Positions 17,854 to 28,082 of a stretch of 63,308 bases of DNA are shown here, in pieces. The stretch covers positions 1 to 63,308 of the forward strand of contig NZ_MTAW01000202.1 of assembly GCF_002154725.1 (NCBI RefSeq), given 5' to 3'. This stretch comes from Nostoc sp. 106C (GTDB taxonomy: Bacteria; Cyanobacteriota; Cyanobacteriia; Cyanobacteriales; Nostocaceae). The notes under the pieces are model-generated. The model saw nothing but the letters and a program-made list of their open reading frames with translations. It was not told where the DNA came from and made no database searches. The position numbers and the translations under genes are program-made. Numbering within the stretch: the stretch's first letter is position 1; every line of letters begins with the position of its first letter.

Positions 17854-20080
17854 TGTTGAATTATTCATTTTGGCCGATTTTTATCTATATTTAGAGGTTA
17901 ACTGTAGTTTTTCTCAACTACATACCATCGCTACTTCTTAATTCATGAACTGATAAGCTGTGACCCATTTAAACTGTATATTGACTTGTCAGGGTCGTTC
18001 TTTGTCCTTGTGCAAATAAATTTATCAAATTTTTATATTCATAATTAAAAATGGATCTTCAGTACCTGTTATGCTAAAAAATTAAATTTAAAGATGAAAA
18101 AAGGTAATTAACTATATCAAAATATTGCTGTAACCATTACTGTACTTGACACAGAATGTCGAATATGCAACTTTTTATTGCGATGAAAAAAATTATGCTT
18201 TTTTGAAAAAGCTGAAGAAACTTTGACTTGTTAATTTTGACTCCTAATTTTTTTATTATCCCTTAATCAAACCTGCGCAGTTTCTAACTAATTTTCTTAA
18301 ATAATTGGAGCCATTTTGGCTTCATTTTTTACATTTTTACGGCTCTTTTCATTCCAGGGTACGTACAATACTAGACATCTTAGTGTCAAGCCCCTGATTA
18401 ATCAGCTAATGTGCCTTTAAATTGCATAATCCGTAGCATCGCGAAGACCTGGGAATGCTGTTTAAATAATGATTAGCTTAGCAACAAGCAGCCTGTAGTC
18501 TACGTTGAGATCGGGATTGTGGCGAGAATAACCTACTACCTCATCAGCTTTCCAATCCAACCAAGGCGTTATAGAAGCAAAATTGTTTAGGATTTTTGGG
18601 CAAAATCTAATATCACCGATTTCAGATGTCGAAGCATTGCCTAGCGTAGCCGATATCGATTCCTGGTTAATGGGTAAGGAATTGACAACTACCAACCTCA
18701 GTATTTTGCTCAACTAGGCTGTTGCTGATGCCTTGTGAACGATCGCCTACTTATAGTCCTTATTTATACTAAATACGTAAAATGCTTACGCTCTTGCTTG
18801 GTCTTGATAGACACCATCCATCGTGAGCCTATTTTAACTAGTGTCAGTTGATAAACTGTCACTCACTAGATTCCCAGTATGATTATAGAAGAGATATTCT
18901 TAGTTAGTGCAAGGAGTGATACCACTTCACCGCATGTTTGTTACAAGTTATCCTCGCAGTGCTCTTCTTCAGGGGTGATTGCGGATTTCAGATGTTGCAT
19001 CAAACAAGTGAATTGGTATAAAGTTATACGGGAAGGCGCTTGGGTCAGCAAAAATCTCAAGCGCTTTTTCGTGTATAAATGAAAAAAATTACTCTCTGAA
19101 AATAAATTATAAAAGTTCTTAAAAGCACACGCTATTTTAGGCAATCCACTAGAAATGTAACAGAAATTACGACCTTGTTTGGTTAAGCTCCACGCAGGGT
19201 TATGTATAGAAAAGACGAGTATTGGAAAGTTTTTTATAAGCCTGGGGAGATTTAAATGGATCGTATCGCCAGTGTTTTCAAGCTTCATGCATTCTGAGCG
19301 ATCGCTTCTTTGTGCGTTCAGTAAGTACTCCTTTGAAAAAATGCCCAACTGGGTGCAGTATCTCTACACTTCGCTGCTTACCTAAGCTATCTCTGTTATT
19401 AAATCTTATGAATAAGTAATCTTTGTAGATTGTGTAAATTACTCAAATGCTTATCCTATATAGATTTTTGGTTATTTTAAACGCAATTTTTTATTTGTTT
19501 ATTAAAATCTTGCAATAATTTTAGCCATTTTGGCGGGAAGTTACTCAGAAGTGTTTTATGCTTTTTACAAGAAGTAAATATAACAATATGCCGGACCAAA
19601 ATGCTTGTTTTTAGGTATTTTACTCAGGTTTAATTTTAGCATTAACTGTGAAAAAAATACCATAATGACATATCAGCTTCTGTAATTTATGCACAGACGT
19701 AAAAAAATGTCCGAACTATTGGTATAAAACAGTATTTCAAAAGCTATTGAAGTAGTAGCTCTCAGGATACCTTAGAGTAAAATTTCACTATGCAAAAAAT
19801 CTTTGTTTTTTAAATGTACTTTGGCTGTGTGAGTACTTAACCTTTAAAATTATTGTCCTTAATTTAAAAAAATCATGTAATTTAATACTCTATTTTTGCA
19901 AATATTTTATTTATAAAATACTAAAATATCACATTTCTCTTTGCAAATCTTACACAGTTATGTAGTTCTCTAAAGTACAGAGATTTTTTGACAATTTTGT
20001 CAAAAAGTTATTTATAAAACCTGATTGTAAGCATTTTTGCCAAAATAAAATTTCAATGACAAATCAAGGTATGCGCTCAT
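17854..20080. other. 2.2-kb gene desert, AT-rich
   Basis: No convincing gene is visible on either strand. Short frames at 18462-18713 (minus) and 18941-19348 (minus) have no ribosome binding site and no recognised homologue; they may be decayed coding sequence. Base composition becomes strongly AT-rich after 19400. No tRNA or other structured RNA was recognised. The interval ends in the transposase and aminotransferase fragments, so decay of an inserted segment is plausible. Confidence 0.5.
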
Positions 20081-20275
20081 TCAATGCATGGTAAGCAAAG
20101 ACTGTACAACAGGTATCACCGCAGAGAAATCCTCTAAAATAATTTCATATTCAGCTTTTTTATCGGCTAAATTTGTTTTCTTAATTAGCTCTTCTACATT
20201 TCTCTTCTCGATTTTTCTTTGGATGTCTATTTCTTTATTTATTTGCATCATCACATGAAATCTATCTGCTACCAC
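20081..20275 (-). pseudogene. Fragment of an ISL3-type transposase
   Basis: The frame encodes VVADRFHVMMQINKE and a basic helix (RKIEKRN), which match the conserved DRFHV region of ISL3-family DDE transposases. Only about 65 residues remain; the zinc-finger N terminus and the rest of the catalytic core are missing. The frame runs in directly from the aminotransferase fragment, so the IS or its remnant is fused in frame with it. No terminal inverted repeats were found. Confidence 0.6.
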
Positions 20276-20407
20276 TGTTGCAGGTTCTAAAATCACACAA
20301 GCAATCTTGCCAGGATGTTGAGCAAAAATTGCCTTAACACTTTCAATATTGTTGTAACGGAATTTCACTGTTAAATCTTGAATCACTTGGGGAATATCAG
20401 CAGACAT
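20276..20407 (-). pseudogene. Fragment of a class III (glutamate-1-semialdehyde-type) aminotransferase
   Basis: About 44 residues (VKFRYNNIESVKAIFAQHPG then IACVILEPAT) match the segment just before the conserved ILEP motif of class III PLP aminotransferases such as GSA aminomutase-like enzymes. Upstream and downstream parts are absent: the upstream frame meets a stop, and downstream the frame becomes transposase. It is an internal gene fragment and cannot encode an enzyme. Confidence 0.6.
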
Positions 20408-20847
20408 GGGTGTACTGCGTACTGGGGATTGATGATTTTAAGCCCAAGGCGGTAAGCAGCGATCACTTTGGGAAAGTTCTTCTGTTGTTGGTAAATCTTC
20501 GCTAAGTTGAAGCAAACTTCATCGTTGTCAGGGTGCAATTCTAAAACTTTTTCATAGGAAGCGATCGCTTCTGCTAATTCGCCTTGTGTTTGCAGCACAA
20601 CACCCAAGTTGTAATAAGCTTCTCCTAAGTCAGGCTGTAGGGCGATCGCCTGGCGATAATAAGCAATAGCAGTTTTGCCATCACCTGCTTTTTTCCGCGC
20701 CATGCCGAGTTTGAGTTTGAGTGCTGCATAATACGCTAGTTGTTCAACAGAGAGTTTTTCTTGGGCGTGGAGGACATTACCTAAATTGACATGGGCTTCA
20801 GCGCAGTTGGGCTGGAGTTCCAAGGCTTTTTGATAGTAGGCGATCGC
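20383..20847 (-). pseudogene. TPR-repeat protein fragment, truncated at its 5' end
   Basis: The frame encodes about four tetratricopeptide repeats (patterns AIAYYRQAIALQPDLGEAYY, AIASYEKVLELHPDN). A stop codon at 20848-20850 lies immediately before an in-frame half repeat, so the original N terminus is lost; the longest ATG-started product is 146 residues (20383-20823). The 3' end runs into the neighbouring aminotransferase fragment in another frame and overlaps it by 25 bp. TPR proteins of this style are often part of cyanobacterial glycosyltransferase or sulfotransferase proteins. It could still be translated as a short scaffold. Confidence 0.6.
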
Positions 20848-20965
20848 TCATCTTAGGAATTTTCAGGATTTATTTAATGACCTAAAAAATCAGAAAAAGG
20901 GCGTGATGGTTGTAGTTAAAGATGACCAACTATTAGCTATTGCCCTTATTTCTCTTCCTGTGTCT

Positions 20966-23593
20966 TTAGCTGACTACAAAATTCACTAACTTCCCAGGCA
21001 CCACAATTACTTTTTTAATCTCTTTACCCTCAATGTAACGTTGGGCAACTTCTGATTCACGGGCATATTTTTCCAAGGCGGCTTTATCTGCTTGCGATGG
21101 CACTTGAATTGCACCACGAGTTTTGCCCATAATTTGAATTACTAAAGTAATTTCATCCGCTACCAAAGCAGCAGGGTTAAAAGATGGCCAAGCTTGAGTG
21201 TGGACAGAATCAGTTTTCCCTAATAAATGCCATAATTCATCAGCCATGTGTGGTGCAAAAGGAGCTAATAACACCACCAAACTCTGAATTCCTTCCGCAT
21301 AGATTGGTGAATCTTTACAGCTGGCATCAGTAAGGGCATTACTCAACTTCATTAACTCAGAAATAGCTGTGTTGAATTGATATTCGTCTTCTACATCTTC
21401 TGTAACCGCTTGGATAGCTATGTGAATTGCCCGCCGCAATTCTTTTTCCGGTTTCGTCAAATTTGAGATATCGGCTTTCTTTTCCGATACCCTAGCGGCA
21501 ATGTAATCTGTTACTAAGCGCCAAACCCGGTTCAAAAAGCGAAATTGTCCTTCTACATCAGCTTCATCCCATTCCAGATCTTTCTCTGGTGGTGCTTTAA
21601 ACAAGATGAACATCCGGGCTGTGTCTATACCGTATTTGCTAATTACATCTTCTGGTGCAACACCATTGCCTTTGGATTTGGACATGGTGGCATACAAGCG
21701 TTGCAATGGTTCCCCTGTTTGAGGATCTCGCGGGTTGCTTGGGTCTACTAAATGGGAAGGAATCCATTTATCTTTACCGCCCTTATTGGGATTCATGTAA
21801 GTTAAACCCTGCACCATGCCTTGAGTCAACAGGCGTTGGAACGGTTCGTCAAAGTTCAACAAGCCTCTATCCCGCAGTACCTTAGTAAAGAAACGTGAAT
21901 ACAACAAGTGTAAAATTGCGTGTTCAATCCCACCCACATACTGATCCACTGGCATCCAGTCATTAGTTTTACTGGAATCAAAAACTTGCTGTGCGTTCTT
22001 AGCATCAGGAAACCGCAAGAAATACCACGATGAATCAATAAAGGTATCCATCGTGTCAGTTTCTCGTTTGGCTGGAGTACCGCAAGTTGGACATGGCACA
22101 TCCACCCAGCTTTCTAACTGTGTCAAAGGTGAACCACCGCGTCCGGTAAATTCCACTTCTTGTGGCAACTCGACGGGTAAATCCTTGTCAGGGACTGGTA
22201 CTATACCACAGTTAGGGCAGTGAATGACTGGTATTGGTGCTCCCCAATACCGCTGCCGCGAAATCAGCCAATCTCGTAAGCGGTATTGCACCCGCGCTTT
22301 GCCAAAACCTTGTTGTTCGGCGTATTCAACTATTGCTTGCTTGGCATCTGTGGAAGCTAAGCCACTAAAGGAACCCGAATTAATTAAAATTCCTGGGTCT
22401 GTATATGCCTGGTTATATTCAATTTGGATGATGTTTGAGACTTCACCATTTTCATCGGGTATTGTTGCACTTAAATCTTTATCTGCAACTGCTTCGGGTT
22501 CGACAATCACAAACTCAATCGGTAGATTATATTTATTAGCAAACTTGAAATCTCGCGCATCATGAGCAGGCACACCCATCACTGCTCCAGTACCATACTC
22601 ATACAGTACATAGTCAGCAATCCAGATAGGCAGTTCTTCTCCAGTAAATGGGTTAATTGCCTTACCACCTGTAGGAATGCCTCGCTTAGGTTTGTCTTCA
22701 GCAGTACGTTCCAACTCACTTTGATTGGCAACTTCTTGAATAAAGGTTTCTACGGCTGCTTGCTGTTCTTTTTTGGTAACACGCTTTGTTAGGGGATGTT
22801 CTGGTGCTAATACCAAGTAGCTAACACCATAAACTGTATCTGGGCGTGTAGTGTAGACGCTAATTTTTTCATCCAACCCAACGATGGGAAATTCCAGGTA
22901 TGCACCTGTTGATTTGCCAATCCAGTTTGCCTGCATCAATTTGACGCGTTCTGGCCAACCTGTCAATTTATCTAGGTCATTGAGTAATTCTTCGGCGTAG
23001 TCAGTAATCTTGAAAAACCACTGCCGTAAGAGTTTACGCTCAACTTTTGCACCACTGCGCCAAGAACGTCCTTCGTTATCGACTTGCTCGTTTGCTAATA
23101 CAGTTTGATCAATGGGGTCCCAGTTAACTGCTGCTTCTTTTTGGTAAGCTAACCCTGCTTGTAAAAATTGCAAGAAAATCCATTGTGTCCACTTGTAATA
23201 GTCTGGTGAACAGGTAGCCAATTCACTGTCCCAGTCAATAGACAATCCCAGACGCTGCAATTGCTGCCGCATCTGGGCGATATTTTGATAAGTCCATGTG
23301 GCTGGCGGCACACCACGATCAATGGCAGCGTTTTCTGCGGGCAAACCAAAAGCATCCCAACCCATTGGGTGCAATACCCGGTAACCTTGCATTCGCTTGA
23401 GGCGAGCTATCACATCAGTAATTGTATAATTACGAACGTGACCCATGTGTAGGCTGCCCGATGGGTAAGGGAACATGGACAAAGCGTAGAATTTTGGCTT
23501 GTCTCTATCTTTAGGTGTTTTATCTAAGCCAAGTTCTGCCCATGCTTTTTGCCATTTTTCCTCAATTGCTGCTGGGTTATATCGGGAATCCAC
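20966..23593 (-). CDS. leuS: Leucyl-tRNA synthetase
   Basis: This 875-residue class I synthetase charges tRNA-Leu. The HIGH motif appears as HMGH in [15 protein letters not shown], the KMSKS motif as MSKSKGN, with the CP1 editing domain and Zn-type Cys pairs (CPNCG, CPTCG) between. I chose the GTG at 23593 ([14 protein letters not shown]): it has GGAG eight bases upstream and matches the family N terminus. A TTG-started frame extends 20 codons further but lacks a ribosome binding site. Length is normal. It ends next to the fragment mosaic. Divergent neighbour: a gamma-glutamylcyclotransferase-like gene. Confidence 0.97.
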   Translation of the reverse strand: MDSRYNPAAIEEKWQKAWAELGLDKTPKDRDKPKFYALSMFPYPSGSLHMGHVRNYTITDVIARLKRMQGYRVLHPMGWDAFGLPAENAAIDRGVPPATWTYQNIAQMRQQLQRLGLSIDWDSELATCSPDYYKWTQWIFLQFLQAGLAYQKEAAVNWDPIDQTVLANEQVDNEGRSWRSGAKVERKLLRQWFFKITDYAEELLNDLDKLTGWPERVKLMQANWIGKSTGAYLEFPIVGLDEKISVYTTRPDTVYGVSYLVLAPEHPLTKRVTKKEQQAAVETFIQEVANQSELERTAEDKPKRGIPTGGKAINPFTGEELPIWIADYVLYEYGTGAVMGVPAHDARDFKFANKYNLPIEFVIVEPEAVADKDLSATIPDENGEVSNIIQIEYNQAYTDPGILINSGSFSGLASTDAKQAIVEYAEQQGFGKARVQYRLRDWLISRQRYWGAPIPVIHCPNCGIVPVPDKDLPVELPQEVEFTGRGGSPLTQLESWVDVPCPTCGTPAKRETDTMDTFIDSSWYFLRFPDAKNAQQVFDSSKTNDWMPVDQYVGGIEHAILHLLYSRFFTKVLRDRGLLNFDEPFQRLLTQGMVQGLTYMNPNKGGKDKWIPSHLVDPSNPRDPQTGEPLQRLYATMSKSKGNGVAPEDVISKYGIDTARMFILFKAPPEKDLEWDEADVEGQFRFLNRVWRLVTDYIAARVSEKKADISNLTKPEKELRRAIHIAIQAVTEDVEDEYQFNTAISELMKLSNALTDASCKDSPIYAEGIQSLVVLLAPFAPHMADELWHLLGKTDSVHTQAWPSFNPAALVADEITLVIQIMGKTRGAIQVPSQADKAALEKYARESEVAQRYIEGKEIKKVIVVPGKLVNFVVS

Positions 23594-23679
23594 CAAAAAT
23601 GCTCCTACTGGAATCTTGTCTATGTCTGCCTCCATATTGTAGATGCTAGGCAAACAAATTCAGTTGGTTAAAATAAGCT

Positions 23680-24120
23680 ATGACTGAATTAAAAATAAAA
23701 TTTTCTGATACAGTGCGTATTTTTGTTTACGGCACTCTTAAACCAGGTGAAGTTAATTATAAAAGATACTGTGCTGCTAAGGTCATAGATACCAAAAGAG
23801 CTATAACTCAGGGTAAACTGTTTGCGCTGCCGATGGGTTATCCAGCCATGACACTAGAGAATAGCCAAGTCCAAGGATATTTACTCTCATTTGCCGACTT
23901 AGAAATTTTAGATCAGCTAGATGAACTGGAAGATTACCAATCTCATAGAAACTTATCAGAAAATCTCTATAATCGGCAGCAAATTGAGATATACGATTTG
24001 CAAGGGCTATCCTTGGGTTTTGCTTGGGTTTACTTCATGTCGCCGGAAAGAATCACCCAGCTAAAAGGTATCCCTCAAGCTGATGACTGGTGGAGTGGCT
24101 GCGGTTTAAAGCAAAGCTAA
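23680..24120 (+). CDS. Gamma-glutamylcyclotransferase / AIG2-like family protein
   Basis: This 146-residue protein contains the family hallmark FVYGTLKPGE (about 11-20), the YPAM segment and a VQGYLLSF strand, followed by the acidic LDQLDELEDY helix, fitting the GGCT/AIG2 fold. Members cyclise gamma-glutamyl amines to 5-oxoproline, but substrates of the bacterial branch are mostly undefined. Residues equivalent to the catalytic Glu are in the LDELE segment. It is divergent from leuS with an 86-bp gap. Single gene. Confidence 0.85.
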   Translation: MTELKIKFSDTVRIFVYGTLKPGEVNYKRYCAAKVIDTKRAITQGKLFALPMGYPAMTLENSQVQGYLLSFADLEILDQLDELEDYQSHRNLSENLYNRQQIEIYDLQGLSLGFAWVYFMSPERITQLKGIPQADDWWSGCGLKQS

Positions 24121-24173
24121 GTTTAGATAAAATTTTAGAAATTAACTCTTAATATCATGTCCTGTAGAATAAT

Positions 24174-24225
24174 TGTCATTGCGAGCGGAGTGCCAGCATA
24201 GCATGGCTTCGCTTAGCGCAATGAC
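24174..24225. repeat. Dispersed palindromic element (GTCATTGCG ends)
   Basis: The element is 52 bp bounded by GTCATTGCG (24174-24182) and CGCAATGAC (24217-24225), with an interior rich in AGCG/CGCT. The same ends bound a longer 139-bp copy at 48116-48254, so it is a mobile-like repeat family with variable interior. Confidence 0.8.
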
Positions 24226-24266
24226 AGATAATTAAGTAATTAACTGGACTTGATATAACTTGACGA

Positions 24267-24887
24267 TTAGTTAAAATTCTGTTCAACATCTCCCTGTTTA
24301 GGCTGTTGGTGATGCACTGGTTTTGTTGGAGAGGCTACTGCTGCTTTAGGAATTTCGATTACTGGGTTATTTAAGGCCACCATCAGCGGTGATGCAGGAA
24401 CAGCAGCAGGTTCTGGCATTTTTTGTGTGGGTTCTATTCTTTGTTGAGCCAGTTGCAGCGTCCTGGTATCGCCACTAGGGATGATGCCGGATACTGAGCC
24501 AATTACACAAGCAGCAATGGCAGCACCTCCAAATGCCCAAGCTAACTGTGAACGGCGACGCAAACGAGCCATAACTTGCTGGACTGTTTTTTCTATGGGC
24601 TGTTCAGCGGCGGGCACGGGCATAGTTCGCAAGCCTTGCCGTAGCTTTAACAATCGGGCATACAAGCATTTAACGGAGGCATCGTTTGCCAGCCATTCTT
24701 CTACTTGTCTACGTTCGGCAGCTGTTACCTCACCATCGAGGTAAGCACTCAATAACTCGAAGCGATCGCGCTTCACCATATCATCCATAGCACCCGTTGA
24801 TTCATTGGTATGCTTAGCCATTCCATCTGCTAAATCTTGAGGAATTTGCAAGCGAGAACGGTCGTAAAACTGAGAATCAGTAGTCAT
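24267..24887 (-). CDS. Membrane anti-sigma factor, partner of SigG
   Basis: This 206-residue protein has an N-terminal cytosolic anti-sigma domain (about 35-90; ELLSAYLDGEVTAAERRQVEEWL), one transmembrane helix (about 118-137, LAWAFGGAAIAACVIG), and a Pro/Ala-rich periplasmic tail. The typical Hx3Cx2C zinc motif of ZAS factors is missing (only one Cys nearby), so it is a non-zinc RseA/RsgA-like protein. It follows sigG by 167 bp on the same strand, the arrangement known for cyanobacterial SigG and its anti-sigma factor. It likely holds SigG at the membrane until envelope stress triggers release. Confidence 0.88.
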   Translation of the reverse strand: MTTDSQFYDRSRLQIPQDLADGMAKHTNESTGAMDDMVKRDRFELLSAYLDGEVTAAERRQVEEWLANDASVKCLYARLLKLRQGLRTMPVPAAEQPIEKTVQQVMARLRRRSQLAWAFGGAAIAACVIGSVSGIIPSGDTRTLQLAQQRIEPTQKMPEPAAVPASPLMVALNNPVIEIPKAAVASPTKPVHHQQPKQGDVEQNFN

Positions 24888-25054
24888 CTTAACATTATTA
24901 CCAATTCATACACGGGTAAAGACAGTGAATATTTTTGAGAAATTCATCAATTTTTTTCCTAATAGCAGACTATCTTTAAGCCTTCTGCACAATGATTAAA
25001 CATTATTAATTAATGCTTAAATTCTGCCCTTTGGCAGAGGAAAAATACTGTAAC

Positions 25055-25711
25055 TCATGAATCTAGATAATTTTGCAGATGGGCTTGCAATCTGGATCTA
25101 GCTCTAGCGATTCTCGACTTCACAGTTCCCAAAGAAACTCCAGTGATTTCGGCAATTTCTTCATATGCCATACCTTCGATTTCTCTAAGAACAATAGTAG
25201 TACGGAACACCTCTGGTAAATCGGCGATCGCTTCTCGCAACTGCTCGTAAAATTCTCTAGTTGTCAGTTCTTCCTCTGGTCCGGGAGTATCTCCAGCAAT
25301 TTCCCAATCCATCTCACCATCATCTACCGAGCGGGGAGCATCTAGCGACAGGGGACTAACAACCCGCTTGCGTTTGCGCAACTCGTCGTAAAACAAGTTG
25401 GTAGCAATGCGGCTTAACCAGCCCCGAAATTTAGCTGGCTCTTGTAATCGGTTAATATTCCGATACACTCGAATCCAAACTTCTTGAGCTAAATCAGCTC
25501 GGTCAGCCCAATCTGGTGCTAAGTGGTATAGCACTCTATCGACCTGACTTTGATAACGGTGCAATAATTCTGCAAACGCAGCACGATCGGGACGCAGTTC
25601 AGCTTGACAGCGCAAAATTAAATCGTGATTAGAGAGTTTGTCAACTTGCACTGATGCTTCTGGGCACCTCGCATCAACCGTTGACCAGGATACAGTAATC
25701 GATTGACTCAT
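25055..25711 (-). CDS. sigG: ECF-type RNA polymerase sigma factor SigG
   Basis: This 218-residue group 4 sigma factor has region 2 at about 40-110 (RYQSQVDRVLYHLAPDWADRADLAQEVW, then GWLSRIATNLFYDELRKRKR) and region 4 at about 150-210 (LPEVFRTTIVLREIEGMAYEEIAEITGVSLGTVKSRI), the standard ECF layout; sequence and neighbours match cyanobacterial SigG. The frame continues 38 codons upstream to a GTG; I favour the ATG at 25711 (MSQSITVSWSTVD) from the usual family start, though neither has a clear ribosome binding site. It is followed by its anti-sigma gene. SigG is linked to envelope stress in cyanobacteria, which fits the peptidoglycan genes nearby. Confidence 0.92.
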   Translation of the reverse strand: MSQSITVSWSTVDARCPEASVQVDKLSNHDLILRCQAELRPDRAAFAELLHRYQSQVDRVLYHLAPDWADRADLAQEVWIRVYRNINRLQEPAKFRGWLSRIATNLFYDELRKRKRVVSPLSLDAPRSVDDGEMDWEIAGDTPGPEEELTTREFYEQLREAIADLPEVFRTTIVLREIEGMAYEEIAEITGVSLGTVKSRIARARSRLQAHLQNYLDS

Positions 25712-26137
25712 AGATCGTACTGGCTTTAAATCATCCCTTACTATTAGACCTGCTAATTGGTAAGAAGTTCCACAATCAGGGACGGATTTATGACTGGAAC
25801 AATGCGGTATATAAGTTTGGGTCACTTTATAACAATCTAACTAATCATTTTTTGGCTCTACCTATGACACAGCATGGTTTTTAGCCATAATTTAGTAGAT
25901 ATTATCAGCACAGCAATCTTACTTACATTTGTGCTGCTACTGACATCTGGCACTATACGCTTGACATCTAAGGTAAAAAGTGTGCCAAGAAAAACAGGAA
26001 AATCCAAACTTAGGATGAAAAAGAGTATGACGGTTTTTTTCAAGACAGAAAAATATACAAAGTTTCAGATACGCAACATTTATCTAGTCACAAGGCAAGA
26101 ATTTGTGTAATTGAGGTTGCTGTAACTGCTAGGACTT
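25712..26137. other. Intergenic region upstream of sigG
   Basis: About 425 bp. A plus-strand frame at 25874-26110 would encode 78 residues with one hydrophobic helix but has no ribosome binding site and no known homologue, so it is not called. The sigG promoter, possibly autoregulated, should be in this interval. Confidence 0.4.
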
Positions 26138-26290
26138 TTATTTATCTGGTATTGTGACTAAAATTGTTGCTGATGTTTCTGTGTGCTGCTGATAATTAGC
26201 ACCAGTCTGATCTTGATTGGGTACACGAACTTGCAAAAAGAAATTAAGGGAAAATGTAATCGTGACTGCTAGCAATAGTTTTTCAAACAT
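26138..26290 (-). CDS. Small protein with N-terminal hydrophobic segment
   Basis: This 50-residue product starts MFEKLLLAVTITFSLNFF, a short positively charged start and hydrophobic stretch that suits a signal peptide or membrane anchor, followed by a polar tail. The ATG at 26290 is preceded at seven bases by GGGAG, a strong ribosome binding site; this is the main reason for calling it. The longer frame (to 26332) lacks such a site. No family was recognised. It lies between sigG and the L,D-transpeptidase, so it may be an exported small protein of the envelope block. Confidence 0.5.
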   Translation of the reverse strand: MFEKLLLAVTITFSLNFFLQVRVPNQDQTGANYQQHTETSATILVTIPDK

Positions 26291-26527
26291 GGTCTCACTC
26301 CCACCCACACCATTAATGATTGATTGCTGCACCTCAAGAGTTCCAAGGAATGAAGTCTCTTATTTAGAGTTATTCTTACTGGGACTTCTGCATAGCCTTA
26401 GTGTGCCCACAGGTATTGGTAGATTGATAAGGAAACTAATAAGTATTGATAAATTTTTGATGAGTTAACAGTGAAGAAATCGAATTAGCCAACCGGATAT
26501 GTCAGGGATCAAAAAAAGGTGGTGGCA

Positions 26528-27346
26528 ATGGTAAGAAATGAATCTGTAACGCGGATAATAATGTGGCTCTGTTTTGGGACAGCAATTTTATCTTTGCTTG
26601 TCCATTGGCGCGTTATGACAACAGAACAGCAGTTTGAGCAGCTAGCCTCCACGAACAAAAGCCATGAGAAGTCATCTAAAGCAAGCCTAAAGGCAGCAAG
26701 CGCGTTGGGAGCATCTATACTTCCTAGCGAACGCACACAAAGAAGAGCTACACCCAAGTCCTCATCAACAAAGCTTCATAATAGTAAGCCGGGAACAGCC
26801 AGCACAAATGTAGCTCTAGGAACCGAAGAATCGCAAAAGACTAGCCTAGTCTTGCCAGAACAAAAACAGAACCCAATTATGTCTTTTCTGCCGCAGTCGC
26901 TGTTACCTCAAGCTTTGGCTCAACAAAAACTATTGAATACTGGTGGGCTGACATCCGGTAAGAGGCAAGTGGTAGTTGATTTAAGCGATCGCCGCGCCTA
27001 TGTTTACCGCTCAGATGTCGTCATAGCCAGCTACCCTGTTGCTGTGGGTAAGAAAGGTTGGGAAACGCCTACAGGTACTTTTCAAGTCATGCACAAACAA
27101 CATGACCCTATATGGCGTCATCCAATTACTAATAAAGTATTTGCACCTGGTACCGATAGTCCTCTGGGAGACCGATGGATTGGTTTTTGGTCAGATGGAC
27201 ATAATGAAATTGGGTTTCACGGTACCCCAGACACCAACGTTATGGGAAGTGCTATTTCTCACGGCTGTTTAAGAATGCGCAATCCTGATGTGCGATTGCT
27301 ATACAAGCAAGTCAGCGTGGGGACAGCAGTGATAGTGCGTGAATAA
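26528..27346 (+). CDS. L,D-transpeptidase (YkuD domain), membrane-anchored
   Basis: This 272-residue protein has an N-terminal transmembrane anchor (about 8-26), a low-complexity Ser/Lys linker (about 35-120) and a YkuD catalytic domain (about 140-272). The signature is complete: HGTPD, then SHGCLRM with nucleophile C247 and upstream His. Such enzymes form 3-3 peptidoglycan cross-links or attach proteins to the wall in the periplasm. I chose the ATG at 26528, with AAGG upstream, over a GTG three codons earlier. It sits between sigG and a ComFB gene and may be under SigG or c-di-nucleotide control, which is inference. Confidence 0.92.
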   Translation: MVRNESVTRIIMWLCFGTAILSLLVHWRVMTTEQQFEQLASTNKSHEKSSKASLKAASALGASILPSERTQRRATPKSSSTKLHNSKPGTASTNVALGTEESQKTSLVLPEQKQNPIMSFLPQSLLPQALAQQKLLNTGGLTSGKRQVVVDLSDRRAYVYRSDVVIASYPVAVGKKGWETPTGTFQVMHKQHDPIWRHPITNKVFAPGTDSPLGDRWIGFWSDGHNEIGFHGTPDTNVMGSAISHGCLRMRNPDVRLLYKQVSVGTAVIVRE

Positions 27347-27354
27347 TTTGGCCA

Positions 27355-27405
27355 ATAGTCCACAGTCAATGATCAATAGAGCCTTGACCCTTGACTGTGG
27401 ACTAT
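27355..27405. terminator. Perfect 15-bp inverted repeat between convergent genes
   Basis: ATAGTCCACAGTCAA (27355-27369) pairs perfectly with TTGACTGTGGACTAT (27391-27405), with a 21-base loop. It separates the convergent L,D-transpeptidase and ComFB genes and could act as a bidirectional terminator, though there is no T-tract. The AGTCCACAGTC word is also the style of dispersed repeats in Nostoc genomes. Confidence 0.5.
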
Positions 27406-27418
27406 GGACTCTTGATGA

Positions 27419-27961
27419 TTAAGATGATGATTTTTGCTCAAAAGTAGGTGCGTAGACTTGGAGCAAGTTACTAACTTGGCGTAAAACTTCGTTTCCAGTG
27501 CTTTTGCCCAATACTGGCGTTCTGTTGTCATTGGGTTGGTCAAGGTTACGACCAATCGCCTCACCTATTTGGTGAGAAATTAATTCTTGAAGTTCTGCCT
27601 TAGCCCTTTGGCGCTGGTAGTTAGCACCTTCTTCGGTAGTGGCGTATAGCGGGGGAAGACGATTAAGAGCGTAAGCAGCAATATCCCCAACGTCCAATGA
27701 GCTTTCACTAGTAGCTTCAATTTCTGCTACGCGGGCGATCGCTTCTGTTAGTACCAACTCTTCCATGACGTTAATGAATTGTTTGCGAGGTACCGCCACA
27801 ACTTCGCCAGTCAGTAGCGCTCCCATTAGCCGATCCAGCGCCATATACTCTTCTATTGACAGTTCTGAGGCGTTATCACAGATACGCCCGACTTCTGCTT
27901 CCATTGCTGGTGTCAGATAACCATCCTGGAGAGCTTGTTCTACAATTTTTTCAATACTCAT
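27419..27961 (-). CDS. ComFB-family protein (c-di-nucleotide receptor, CdgR-like)
   Basis: This 180-residue soluble protein has the late-competence ComFB domain (about 25-125), recognised by YMALDRLMGALLTGEV, KQFINVMEELVLTEAI and YALNRLPPLYATTEEG. In cyanobacteria ComFB proteins bind cyclic di-nucleotides; the Anabaena member CdgR is a c-di-GMP receptor that sets cell size, and its gene lies close to sigG, as here. The start at 27961 (MSIEKIVEQALQDGY) is chosen from the conserved N terminus; two upstream in-frame codons are possible. It is single, convergent with the L,D-transpeptidase and 121 bp downstream of the M23 peptidase gene. Confidence 0.88.
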   Translation of the reverse strand: MSIEKIVEQALQDGYLTPAMEAEVGRICDNASELSIEEYMALDRLMGALLTGEVVAVPRKQFINVMEELVLTEAIARVAEIEATSESSLDVGDIAAYALNRLPPLYATTEEGANYQRQRAKAELQELISHQIGEAIGRNLDQPNDNRTPVLGKSTGNEVLRQVSNLLQVYAPTFEQKSSS

Positions 27962-28082
27962 AACGCTAATCATCTTTAAGCCACCGCAGCAAGGTAGGGA
28001 CGGTACCAATCTAGTTTATTTTGCCTAATTATAGGCAAAAAAATATACAATTTATGTACAGTCGCAATCAATCTTGTCTCTG

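Noticed and set aside
18462-18713. 83-codon minus-strand frame in the gene desert
   Set aside because: No ribosome binding site and no family recognised; mentioned only as a possible remnant.
18941-19348. 135-codon minus-strand frame in the gene desert
   Set aside because: Composition looks like random translation and no family could be recognised.
20852-20989. Open plus-strand frame reading NQKKGVMVVVKDDQLLAIAL
   Set aside because: It has no proper start and its end is the antisense of the leuS coding end; probably a remnant or chance frame.
25874-26110. 78-codon plus-strand frame with one hydrophobic stretch
   Set aside because: No ribosome binding site and no known homologue; the region is expected to hold the sigG promoter.
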